A stretch of DNA of 64,000 nt from JAJDFU01 sp964641965 (GTDB lineage: Bacteria > Bacteroidota > Bacteroidia > Chitinophagales > Saprospiraceae). Of the stretch, positions 8,674-15,938 are shown in pieces (the stretch's first letter is position 1; each line of letters starts with the position of its first letter). The notes under the pieces were generated by a model. The model was not told the origin of the DNA and searched no databases. It saw only the letters and a program-made list of their open reading frames with translations. The stretch spans positions 87,074 through 151,073 of the forward strand of contig CAZXLD010000006.1 of NCBI GenBank assembly GCA_964641965.1. Reading direction: 5' to 3'. Position numbers and translations under genes: made by a program.

Positions 8674-9066
8674 ATGGCAAAGGGAACTGCTAAAAAGGCG
8701 AAAAAAAGAAATGTTCGGGTTGAGCCTGAGGGGTATGTGTATATCAAGGCCAGCTTCAACAATATTATTATTTCTATTACCAACAAGCAAGGACAAGTAA
8801 TCTCTTGGGGAACCGCTGGTAAAGCAGGTTTCAGAGGGTCCAAGAAAAACACGCCTTATGCTGCCCAGGTTGCGGCTGGTGATGCTGCAAAAATAGCTTA
8901 CGAAAACGGCTTGCGTTCTGTGGAGGTATTTGTGAAAGGTCCTGGCTCAGGTCGCGAGGCAGCCATCAGGGCCATTGATAGTTCAGGTATCAAGGTTTCA
9001 AAAATTAAGGACGTTACGCCTGTTCCTCACAATGGTTGCCGGCCACCTAAGCGTAGAAGGGTATAA
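8674..9066 (+). CDS. rpsK: 30S ribosomal protein S11
   Basis: S11 lies in the platform of the small subunit near the E site. The 130-residue product has KASFNNIIISITNKQGQVIS, VFVKGPGSGREAAIRAI and the C-terminal DVTPVPHNGCRPPKRRRV, all signature segments. Length and position are normal. Confidence 0.98.
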   Translation: MAKGTAKKAKKRNVRVEPEGYVYIKASFNNIIISITNKQGQVISWGTAGKAGFRGSKKNTPYAAQVAAGDAAKIAYENGLRSVEVFVKGPGSGREAAIRAIDSSGIKVSKIKDVTPVPHNGCRPPKRRRV

Positions 9067-9107
9067 CCATTTTACTGGGAACAGCGAAACGAAATTAGAA
9101 GAATAAC

Positions 9108-9719
9108 ATGGCACGATATACAGGACCAAAGACCAAAAAAGCTAGAGCACTCGGGGAAGCCATTTACGGTTTCGACAAATATTTCGAGCGAAAGAAATAC
9201 GGCCCCGGTCAACACGGTAATACACGCCGTCGTAAGCAGAAAAGTGATTATGCGCTCCAATTGCTGGAGAAGCAAAAAGCTAAATATACCTATGGTGTAT
9301 TAGAGCGCCAGTTTCGCAACTTGTTTGAGAAAGCCAGCCGCAAAAAAGGCGTTACGGGTGAAGTTTTGCTACAGTTGCTTGAAGCTCGGTTAGATAATAC
9401 CGTGTATCGGATGGGAATTGCTCCTACTCGTAGAGCTGCCCGTCAGTTGGTTTCGCACCGCCACATTACCGTTAATGGTGTCGTAAGCAATGTGCCGTCC
9501 ATGTCCCTTCGTCCTGGTGATATCGTGACCGTGCGCGGAAAATCTCAAGGCCTACTAGTCGTCCGAGATGCTGTTAATAGTAAATCAGACGTGCGGAAGT
9601 TTCCCTGGATTGAGTTTAATCCAGATAAAATGGAAGGGACTTTCCTGGAGTTTCCAGAACGCGAACATATTCCCGAAAAGATCAATGAACAATTGATCGT
9701 GGAACTGTACTCCAAATAA
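9108..9719 (+). CDS. rpsD: 30S ribosomal protein S4
   Basis: S4 starts small-subunit assembly and is the alpha-operon translational repressor in model bacteria. The 203-residue product starts MARYTGPKTKKARALGEAIY and has an S4 RNA-binding domain around RLDNTVYRMGIAPTRRAARQ and VSHRHITVNGV. The N-terminus lacks a zinc-binding four-cysteine cluster. Two stem-loops lie just downstream, before rpoA. Confidence 0.98.
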   Translation: MARYTGPKTKKARALGEAIYGFDKYFERKKYGPGQHGNTRRRKQKSDYALQLLEKQKAKYTYGVLERQFRNLFEKASRKKGVTGEVLLQLLEARLDNTVYRMGIAPTRRAARQLVSHRHITVNGVVSNVPSMSLRPGDIVTVRGKSQGLLVVRDAVNSKSDVRKFPWIEFNPDKMEGTFLEFPEREHIPEKINEQLIVELYSK

Positions 9720-9724
9720 AAGAT

Positions 9725-9782
9725 ACAATGGCAGTCTCGATGAGACTGTCCATTGTTGTTATAAGGGGGAGTTTATTCCCCG
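9725..9782 (+). promoter_or_regulatory. Two stem-loops between rpsD and rpoA
   Basis: A long hairpin occupies 9725-9756: ACAATGGCAGTCTC pairs with GAGACTGTCCATTGT, with one bulged T and a 3-base loop. A second, smaller hairpin, GGGGA/TCCCC, lies at about 9766-9782. The first has no clear U-run, so it looks more like an attenuator, RNA-processing site or S4-binding element than a full terminator. The function is inferred from position only. Confidence 0.5.
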
Positions 9783-9839
9783 ATGCTCCGTAAATCTGGG
9801 ATACCTGCAGCCGGGTATTCCAACAAAGCCAAAATGTAT

Positions 9840-10838
9840 ATGAGTATATTGAATTTTCAGAAGCCTGATAAGATCGTCATGCAGAAGTCAGACGATTTTG
9901 AGGGGCTTTTCGAATTCAAACCACTAGAGCCGGGCTTTGGACAGACCGTTGGAAACTCTCTGCGCAGGGTACTGCTTAGTTCTCTGGAGGGATTTGCCAT
10001 CTCCGCCGTTCGAATCGCCGGTGTAGAACACGAGTTTTCTACTATTCACGGAGTTGTAGAAGATGTTGTGGAAATTGTGCTGAATTTGAAGCAAGTCCGG
10101 TTGAAGAAGTTAATCAACGAGGAGGACGTTCAGAGCGAGAAGATATACCTGACCGTCAGTGGTCAAGAAGAGTTTCGGGCCGGTTTCATTGAGGAACATA
10201 CCAATGTGTTCAAAATCATGAATCCGGAATTGCTGATATGTACTATGGAGCCTTCCGTTAACCTGGAAATGGAATTAACCATTACCAAAGGCCGCGGATA
10301 TGTTCCTGCAGATGAAAATCTACCCAAGGATGCTCCTATTGGTGTGATTCCGGTTGATTCCATCTATACACCGATCAAAAATGTCGCTTACCGCATTGAA
10401 AATACCCGTGTAGGTCAGCGCACCGATTATGAGAAACTTTCTATCGAGGTTCGTACGGACGGAACGATCCATCCGGAAGATGCCATCAAGGAAGCATCTC
10501 GTATCCTGATTCAGCATCTAATGTTGATCACGGACGAGAATATAACCTTTGATGATGCCACAACCCGACAGGAAGACGTAGTGGACGAGCATATTCTGCA
10601 CATGCGGAAGCTGTTAAAGACTTCTCTGGAAGACCTGGATCTTTCCGTTCGTGCTTACAACTGTCTGAAAGCTGCCAAAATCAACACCCTGGCTGAATTG
10701 GTACAATACGATACGCACGAGCTCTTGAAGTTTCGGAACTTCGGTAAGAAGTCATTGGTTGAGATCGAAGAGCTGCTTCAGGAAAAGGGACTGACCTTTG
10801 GCATGGATTTATCCAAATATAAGTTAGACGAAGAATAG
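9840..10838 (+). CDS. rpoA: DNA-directed RNA polymerase subunit alpha
   Basis: The alpha subunit dimerises to nucleate RNA polymerase assembly. Its C-terminal domain contacts DNA and activators. I choose ATG 9840 (MSILNFQKPDKIVMQ), which gives 332 residues, the Bacteroidota norm; the frame is open further upstream but covers a hairpin. Landmarks are FKPLEPGFGQTVGNSLRRVL in the N-terminal domain and the helix-hairpin-helix segment LKFRNFGKKSLVEIEELL in the C-terminal domain. Confidence 0.98.
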   Translation: MSILNFQKPDKIVMQKSDDFEGLFEFKPLEPGFGQTVGNSLRRVLLSSLEGFAISAVRIAGVEHEFSTIHGVVEDVVEIVLNLKQVRLKKLINEEDVQSEKIYLTVSGQEEFRAGFIEEHTNVFKIMNPELLICTMEPSVNLEMELTITKGRGYVPADENLPKDAPIGVIPVDSIYTPIKNVAYRIENTRVGQRTDYEKLSIEVRTDGTIHPEDAIKEASRILIQHLMLITDENITFDDATTRQEDVVDEHILHMRKLLKTSLEDLDLSVRAYNCLKAAKINTLAELVQYDTHELLKFRNFGKKSLVEIEELLQEKGLTFGMDLSKYKLDEE

Positions 10839-10861
10839 TCCTCCCTTGGCAAGGTGCAGGT

Positions 10862-10886
10862 CCGGCTTTAGAGGCCGGTCATTTTT
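10862..10886 (+). terminator. Weak terminator-like hairpin after rpoA
   Basis: CCGGC (10862-10866) pairs with GCCGG (10874-10878) over a 7-base loop, and a five-T run follows at 10882-10886. It may reduce read-through from rpoA into rplQ, which starts 87 bases later. The stem is short, so partial termination is the most one can infer. Confidence 0.45.
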
Positions 10887-10973
10887 ATCCAATAGAATGC
10901 AATAACCTTTCGGTGTCGAGCTTGCCTGCTGCTTTTGCACCGAACTAGGTGTTGCGAAGAAAAACGCTTCAAC

Positions 10974-11468
10974 ATGCGACACGGAAAGCGATTTAATCAT
11001 CTCGGGCGAAAATCTGCCCATCGAAAAGCCTTACTGCGGAATTTGGCCATTTCGCTGATCGAACACAAGCGGATCAATACGACGCTAGCCAAAGCTAAAG
11101 CGCTTCGCCAATATGTAGAGCCGCTGTTAACTAAATCCAAAGAGAATACTACACACTCCAGAAGGGTCGTATTCAGTTACTTACAGAATAAAGAAGCGGT
11201 TCGAGAGCTCTTTGGACCTGTTGCTGAAAAGGTAGGCGAGCGCCCGGGAGGCTATGTGCGGGTTATTCGTACCGGATTCCGCAGGAGTGATGGATCTGAG
11301 ATGGCGATGATTGAGTTGGTGGATTTCAATGAAGTGTATAGCCAGAAGGATGAATCCAAGAGCAAGGGTGGACGTCGCAGACGTCGCCGTGGTGGAGGAG
11401 GTGGCAAGAAAACTGCACCTGTTGCTACGGCACCAAAAGAAGAAGTGGATACTGAAGAGGAGGAATAA
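10974..11468 (+). CDS. rplQ: 50S ribosomal protein L17 with charged C-terminal tail
   Basis: L17 lies near the exit tunnel. ATG 10974 gives MRHGKRFNHLGRKSAHRKAL, the standard L17 start; an in-frame upstream extension to 10935 is not conserved in character. The conserved core runs to about residue 120 (GYVRVIRTGFRRSDGSEMA, MIELVDFNE). A tail of about 40 residues follows, first very basic (GGRRRRRRGGGGG) and then acidic (TEEEE). The 164-residue total exceeds the 115-130 of many bacteria; such tails are common in Bacteroidota. Confidence 0.96.
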   Translation: MRHGKRFNHLGRKSAHRKALLRNLAISLIEHKRINTTLAKAKALRQYVEPLLTKSKENTTHSRRVVFSYLQNKEAVRELFGPVAEKVGERPGGYVRVIRTGFRRSDGSEMAMIELVDFNEVYSQKDESKSKGGRRRRRRGGGGGKKTAPVATAPKEEVDTEEEE

Positions 11469-11518
11469 GGAAACCAAGCAAATGAAATATACCTGTTTAA
11501 ATCAGGTCAGTTGATAAG

Positions 11519-11551
11519 AGGCGATGCTACACCGGTAGTGTCGCCTTTTTT
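11519..11551 (+). terminator. Rho-independent terminator after rplQ
   Basis: AGGCGATGCTAC pairs with GTAGTGTCGCCT around a short ACCG loop, followed directly by a run of T (11545-11551). It closes the ribosomal protein operon before carA. Confidence 0.85.
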
Positions 11552-11587
11552 GTGCAGGACTGCTACCGGGAAGGTATTGTGATTTAC

Positions 11588-11595
11588 TATTTTTG
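11588..11595 (+). promoter_or_regulatory. Possible -7 box for carA
   Basis: TATTTTTG matches TAnnTTTG and lies just after the terminator of the ribosomal operon and 15 bases before the carA ATG. No good TTG -33 element is seen at the normal distance, so this is a tentative call. Confidence 0.4.
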
Positions 11596-11610
11596 CCAAA
11601 ATCTATTTTT

Positions 11611-12738
11611 ATGGGGGAACTTTTGCGACAACCGGCCATACTTCTGTTGGAAGATGGTACTGTATTTGAAGGTGTGGCTGCCGGAAAGATTGGTACCACC
11701 ACAGGGGAAATATGCTTTAATACGGGTATGACCGGGTACCAGGAAATCTTTACCGATCCATCCTATTTTGGGCAGATCCTGGTAGCAACCAATGTACATA
11801 TTGGGAATTACGGTATCAAAAAAGAAGAAACCGAATCTTCTAGCATTAAAATTGCGGGATTGGTTTGTAAGGATTTCAATGTTCCCTATTCCCGAAAATT
11901 GGCAGATCAGTCTATTCAAGACTACTTTGAAGATGAAGATCTGGTAGGGATTTCCAGGGTAGATACCCGCTCCATCGTACGGCATATTCGAGCCAAAGGA
12001 GCCATGAATGCCATCATTTCCTCCGAAATTTTGGATATAGAAGAGCTAAAGGAACGATTGCGGGAAGTGCCTTCTATGGAAGGGTTGGAATTGGCCTCAA
12101 AAGTGAGCACCCAGGAGCCGTATACCTTCGGAGAACCCGATGCGGAATTCCGTATTGCAGTGATGGATTACGGAGTGAAGGAAAATATACTCAGGTGTTT
12201 CGCCGAACGTAATTGCTACTTGAAAGTATTTCCAGCGACCACCGCTTGGGAAGAGGTTAGCGAATTTGAACCACATGGCTACTTCCTTTCTAACGGTCCT
12301 GGAGACCCAGCCCCAATGGATTATGCCGTCCAATTCGCTAAAAAGGTATTGGAGCGAGACGAACCTTTATTCGGAATCTGTTTGGGACATCAGATTCTTG
12401 CACTTGCCCTGGATATCCCAACCTACAAGATGCACCATGGGCATCGGGGAATCAACCATCCGGTAAAAAACCTGCTAACGGGTAGATGCGAGATCACCAG
12501 CCAGAATCATGGTTTTGGAGTAAGCCCCGGAGCAATTCGAGAGCATCAGGATAAGATCGAGATTACCCATATGAACCTCAATGACAATACTATTGAAGGG
12601 ATGAAAGTCATTGGGAAGAAGGCTTTTTCCGTTCAGTATCATCCTGAAGCGTCTCCGGGGCCACATGATGCCCGGTATTTGTTTGAAGAATTCGTATCCC
12701 TGATGTCGAGACAAAAACAATTGGCTTCTGTATCTTGA
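11611..12738 (+). CDS. carA: Carbamoyl-phosphate synthase small subunit
   Basis: CarA hydrolyses glutamine and passes ammonia to CarB for carbamoyl phosphate synthesis (arginine and pyrimidine pathways). ATG 11611 gives 375 residues. The N-terminal CPSase domain has LEDGTVFEGVAAGKIG and FNTGMTGYQEIFTDPSY. The C-terminal class I amidotransferase domain has SNGPGDPAP, the nucleophile Cys in LFGICLGHQILALAL and the catalytic His-Glu in VQYHPEASPGPHD. carB is not in the window. It is followed by eno after 36 bases. Confidence 0.97.
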   Translation: MGELLRQPAILLLEDGTVFEGVAAGKIGTTTGEICFNTGMTGYQEIFTDPSYFGQILVATNVHIGNYGIKKEETESSSIKIAGLVCKDFNVPYSRKLADQSIQDYFEDEDLVGISRVDTRSIVRHIRAKGAMNAIISSEILDIEELKERLREVPSMEGLELASKVSTQEPYTFGEPDAEFRIAVMDYGVKENILRCFAERNCYLKVFPATTAWEEVSEFEPHGYFLSNGPGDPAPMDYAVQFAKKVLERDEPLFGICLGHQILALALDIPTYKMHHGHRGINHPVKNLLTGRCEITSQNHGFGVSPGAIREHQDKIEITHMNLNDNTIEGMKVIGKKAFSVQYHPEASPGPHDARYLFEEFVSLMSRQKQLASVS

Positions 12739-12774
12739 CGGCATTCTTTCCACAATCCTAAAACACCTGATTGT

Positions 12775-14061
12775 ATGAGCAATATTATTGATATCCATGC
12801 CCGGGAAATCCTCGATTCCAGAGGCAATCCAACTGTTGAGGTTGAGGTAACCACCGAGAGTGGCTATTTTGGCCGGGCAGCTGTTCCTTCAGGAGCTTCA
12901 ACCGGTGTCCACGAAGCGGTAGAGCTCAGGGATGCAGATCCCAATCGATATCAAGGCAAAGGCGTTCAGAAAGCCTGCGATAATGTCAATGAAATACTTT
13001 TCGAAGGGCTATTGGATGTAGATGTGTTTGATCAGGTGTATATCGATCAATTCATGCTTGAATTGGACGGTACCCCCAATAAAGGAAAACTGGGAGCCAA
13101 TGCGATCCTGGGTGTATCGCTGGCTTGTGCCAAAGCTGCTGCAGATGCCTCGGGCATGCCGTTGTATCGATATATCGGAGGTGTCAATGCACATGTGATG
13201 CCGGTTCCTATGATGAATATCCTGAACGGAGGTTCTCATGCAGATAATAGCATCGATTTTCAGGAGTTTATGATCATGCCTGTGGGGGCGCCTACCTTCC
13301 GGGAGGCACTGCGTATGGGAGCCGAGATCTTCCACAGCCTCAAGAAGGTATTAAAGGAAATGGGACACTCAACCAACGTGGGCGATGAGGGCGGTTTTGC
13401 CCCTAACCTGGGTTCCAATGAGGAAGCTATTCAAACGGTAATGCGCGGCATTGAGTCGGCAGGTTACAAGCCGGGTGAAGATGTATACATTGCCCTCGAT
13501 CCGGCTTCTTCCGAATTCTATAATGCGGAGGAAGGAGTGTACCATTTGAAATGGTCTACCGGTGATAAGCTTACCTCCTCTGAAATGACAGCCTATTGGA
13601 AGGGCTGGGTGGATAAGTATCCAATTTTTTCAATTGAGGATGGCCTTGCAGAAGATGATTGGCAAGGATGGGCCGAGATGACCCAGGTAATGGGAGATCG
13701 AATTCAGCTGGTAGGTGATGACCTCTTCGTTACGAACACGGAGCGACTTCAAAAGGGTATCGACCAGCATGTTGGGAATTCCATTTTAATTAAAGTGAAC
13801 CAAATCGGGACACTTACTGAAACGATCGAAGCGGTTCAGTTGGCTACCCGAAATGCATATACCTCGGTGATCAGCCATCGATCCGGGGAAACTGAAGATA
13901 CGACCATTGCCGATCTTGCCGTCGCGCTGAGTACCGGTCAAATCAAGACCGGATCAGCTTCCAGATCCGATCGTATTGCCAAATACAATCAATTGCTGCG
14001 CATTGAAGAAGAACTGGCTGATACGGCTTATTTCCCGGGCACAGCTATTCTAAAAGGCTAA
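12775..14061 (+). CDS. eno: Enolase
   Basis: Enolase interconverts 2-phosphoglycerate and phosphoenolpyruvate in glycolysis. The 428-residue product carries the expected GAILGVSLA-like segment (GANAILGVSLACAKAAA), the catalytic Glu region VGDEGGFAPNL, the metal Asp/Glu in IFSIEDGLAEDDW, the catalytic Lys in LIKVNQIGTLTE and the signature SHRSGETEDTTIADLAV. The length is exact for bacterial enolases. It is followed by a terminator and then a divIC-like gene. Confidence 0.98.
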   Translation: MSNIIDIHAREILDSRGNPTVEVEVTTESGYFGRAAVPSGASTGVHEAVELRDADPNRYQGKGVQKACDNVNEILFEGLLDVDVFDQVYIDQFMLELDGTPNKGKLGANAILGVSLACAKAAADASGMPLYRYIGGVNAHVMPVPMMNILNGGSHADNSIDFQEFMIMPVGAPTFREALRMGAEIFHSLKKVLKEMGHSTNVGDEGGFAPNLGSNEEAIQTVMRGIESAGYKPGEDVYIALDPASSEFYNAEEGVYHLKWSTGDKLTSSEMTAYWKGWVDKYPIFSIEDGLAEDDWQGWAEMTQVMGDRIQLVGDDLFVTNTERLQKGIDQHVGNSILIKVNQIGTLTETIEAVQLATRNAYTSVISHRSGETEDTTIADLAVALSTGQIKTGSASRSDRIAKYNQLLRIEEELADTAYFPGTAILKG

Positions 14062-14075
14062 CTTTTAGTTGACTG

Positions 14076-14118
14076 GAAGCTGTAGAGGTTAATAATGGAT
14101 CGCTGCAGCTTCTTTTCT
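14076..14118 (+). terminator. Terminator after eno
   Basis: GAAGCTGTAG (14076-14085) pairs with CTGCAGCTTC (14103-14112), including one G-U pair, over a 17-base loop. A TTTTCT run follows. It separates eno from the divIC-like gene. Confidence 0.65.
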
Positions 14119-14240
14119 AGCTTTCGTTTGTTTCTTTGGGAAAAAATCTACAATTTGTTGATTATTCGGAAAGCGATCCTTTCCCAATCCACTTGTGTTG
14201 GTTTTAGGGACAATCGCAGAAACTATGAAACACATTGAAG

Positions 14241-14549
14241 ATGGCCAATCCACCTTTCCTGCAGAAATGGTTGGGAAACATCCCTCCTACCTTTAAAAAT
14301 AAATATTTTCTTGCCCTTGCCTTGTTTGCAATCTGGATGCTCTTTCTGGATAAGCACGATGTGGTTACGCAGGTTCGCTTGCAACGCACAGTGAGTAAAC
14401 TCGAGCAGGACCGACTCTTTTACCAGGATAAAATTGAAGAGGAAGAGCAACGCCGGCTGGATCTGGAAATCAATAGTGAAAAATATGCCCGGGAGCGCTA
14501 CTACATGAAAAAGCGTAATGAGGATGTCTATATTCTTGTAAAGGAGTAA
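14241..14549 (+). CDS. Septum formation initiator (DivIC/FtsB-like) protein
   Basis: FtsB/DivIC proteins are small bitopic membrane proteins of the divisome. ATG 14241 gives 102 residues: a short cytoplasmic lead, one membrane span at about residues 21-37 (KYFLALALFAIWMLFLDK), then a charged coiled coil (SKLEQDRLFYQDKIEEEEQR) and the family ending EKYARERYYMKKRNEDVYIL. That ending, with its YArE+Y.mk...e.iy.. pattern, is typical of the family. In Bacteroidota such a gene often follows eno. Exact orthology (DivIC versus FtsB) cannot be settled from sequence alone. Confidence 0.85.
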   Translation: MANPPFLQKWLGNIPPTFKNKYFLALALFAIWMLFLDKHDVVTQVRLQRTVSKLEQDRLFYQDKIEEEEQRRLDLEINSEKYARERYYMKKRNEDVYILVKE

Positions 14550-14565
14550 CAGATGTGTAAATTTG
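14536..14565 (+). promoter_or_regulatory. Bacteroidota-type promoter for sucD
   Basis: TTG (14536-14538) and TAAATTTG (14558-14565), matching TAnnTTTG, are separated by 19 bases. The promoter overlaps the end of the divIC-like gene and predicts a leader of about 120 bases before sucD. Confidence 0.55.
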
Positions 14566-14694
14566 GGGCGTTCGTAATAGAATGAACAACCGGAAGATGG
14601 TTTGGAGTCAGTTTAAATTCACTGATTGCTGCGCTTCTTCCGTCGGGTCTCCTCTTTAGACCGTTTCACTCAAAACCAACTTAAAGAATTACGC

Positions 14695-15567
14695 ATGCCT
14701 GTTTTGGTTAATAAGGACTCCCGAGTAATCGTGCAGGGGTTCACTGGCAAGGAAGGAACTTTCCATGCTTCTCAAATGATTGAATACGGTACTCCGGTGG
14801 TTGGTGGTGTTACGCCCGGTAAAGGGGGCCAAACCCACCTGGACCTGCCTGTTTTTAATACCGTTGCAGAGGCTGTTGAGAAAGCATCTGCAAACACTTC
14901 GGTGATTTTTGTGCCACCGCCCTTTGCCGCAGATGCCATTATGGAGGCAGCAGATGCAGGTATAAAAGTGATTATTTGCATCACTGAAGGTATCCCTGTT
15001 CAGGATATGGTGAAAGTAAAAGCTTTCTTGGAAGATCGCGATAGTCGGTTGATTGGTCCAAATTGCCCTGGGGTAATTACCCCCGGCCAGGCGAAATGTG
15101 GCATCATGCCGGGCTTTATTCATGTTCCAGGCCGTGTTGGTATAGTGTCTCGATCAGGCACCCTCACTTACGAAGCCGTGGATCAGGTTACCAAGGCCGG
15201 ACTGGGCCAATCGACCTGTATTGGAATCGGGGGAGATCCCATCGTAGGCACCACGACCAAAGAAGCCGTTGAACTGTTGATGAATGATCCGAATACAGAT
15301 GGCATCATCATGATCGGAGAAATTGGCGGTAACATGGAAGCGGATGCAGCCCATTACATTAAAGAAAATGGGACGAAGCCGGTCGTGGGCTTTATTGCCG
15401 GTCAGACGGCACCTAAAGGCCGTAAAATGGGGCATGCCGGTGCAATTATCGGAGGGAAGGAGGATACTGCAGAGGCCAAAATGAAAATTATGGCTGAATG
15501 CGGCATACACGTGGTTAAATCTCCTGCCGAAATAGGGGAGACCATGGCAAAAGCCTTAAAAGCGTAG
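14695..15567 (+). CDS. sucD: Succinate-CoA ligase (ADP-forming) subunit alpha
   Basis: SucD, together with SucC, converts succinyl-CoA to succinate with substrate-level phosphorylation in the TCA cycle. ATG 14695 (MPVLVNKDSRVIVQGFTGKE) gives 290 residues. The frame is open to 14626 but that part is not family-like. Landmarks are the CoA-binding GFTGKEGTFH, SRSGTLTYEA, GIGGDPIVGT and the phosphohistidine loop MGHAGAIIGG. The beta subunit gene sucC is not nearby, a common arrangement in this phylum. Confidence 0.97.
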   Translation: MPVLVNKDSRVIVQGFTGKEGTFHASQMIEYGTPVVGGVTPGKGGQTHLDLPVFNTVAEAVEKASANTSVIFVPPPFAADAIMEAADAGIKVIICITEGIPVQDMVKVKAFLEDRDSRLIGPNCPGVITPGQAKCGIMPGFIHVPGRVGIVSRSGTLTYEAVDQVTKAGLGQSTCIGIGGDPIVGTTTKEAVELLMNDPNTDGIIMIGEIGGNMEADAAHYIKENGTKPVVGFIAGQTAPKGRKMGHAGAIIGGKEDTAEAKMKIMAECGIHVVKSPAEIGETMAKALKA

Positions 15568-15680
15568 ATAAGCTCCAATCCGGTCACCCTTTTGTGTACT
15601 GGAAGGAGATAGCATTTGAATTGCCCACCTGGATAGCCCGATAGGGTATTTACGTGTGGAAAATACGGTAAAAAGACCTC

Positions 15681-15723
15681 GCCCGGTCTGCCAGAACTGC
15701 TGGAAGATCCGGGCTTTTCTTTT
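15681..15723 (+). terminator. Terminator after sucD
   Basis: GCCCGGTCTGCCAG pairs with CTGGAAGATCCGGGC, with one bulge and one mismatch, and is followed by TTTTCTTTT. The gene-free stretch 15568-15938 otherwise shows no ORF or RNA that I recognise. The promoter of the next gene must lie in 15724-15938, but no clear TAnnTTTG box was found. Confidence 0.75.
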
Positions 15724-15938
15724 GCATTATTTTATTTCAATTATATTGTAGAATCAGATCTCGCAAGGAGTTTCCGGTTAATTAAGCACCGGGTGACCCA
15801 TGCATTGAAAAAATATTGGGTGGTGAACTACCATCCTAAAGGCTGGATCTGACGGATCAACACCTTTAACCTAAACCGAATCGGTCAATGCCTATGGTAA
15901 AACCGATTATCCAGGGCGTTGAAAACGCTTAGTTGGCA

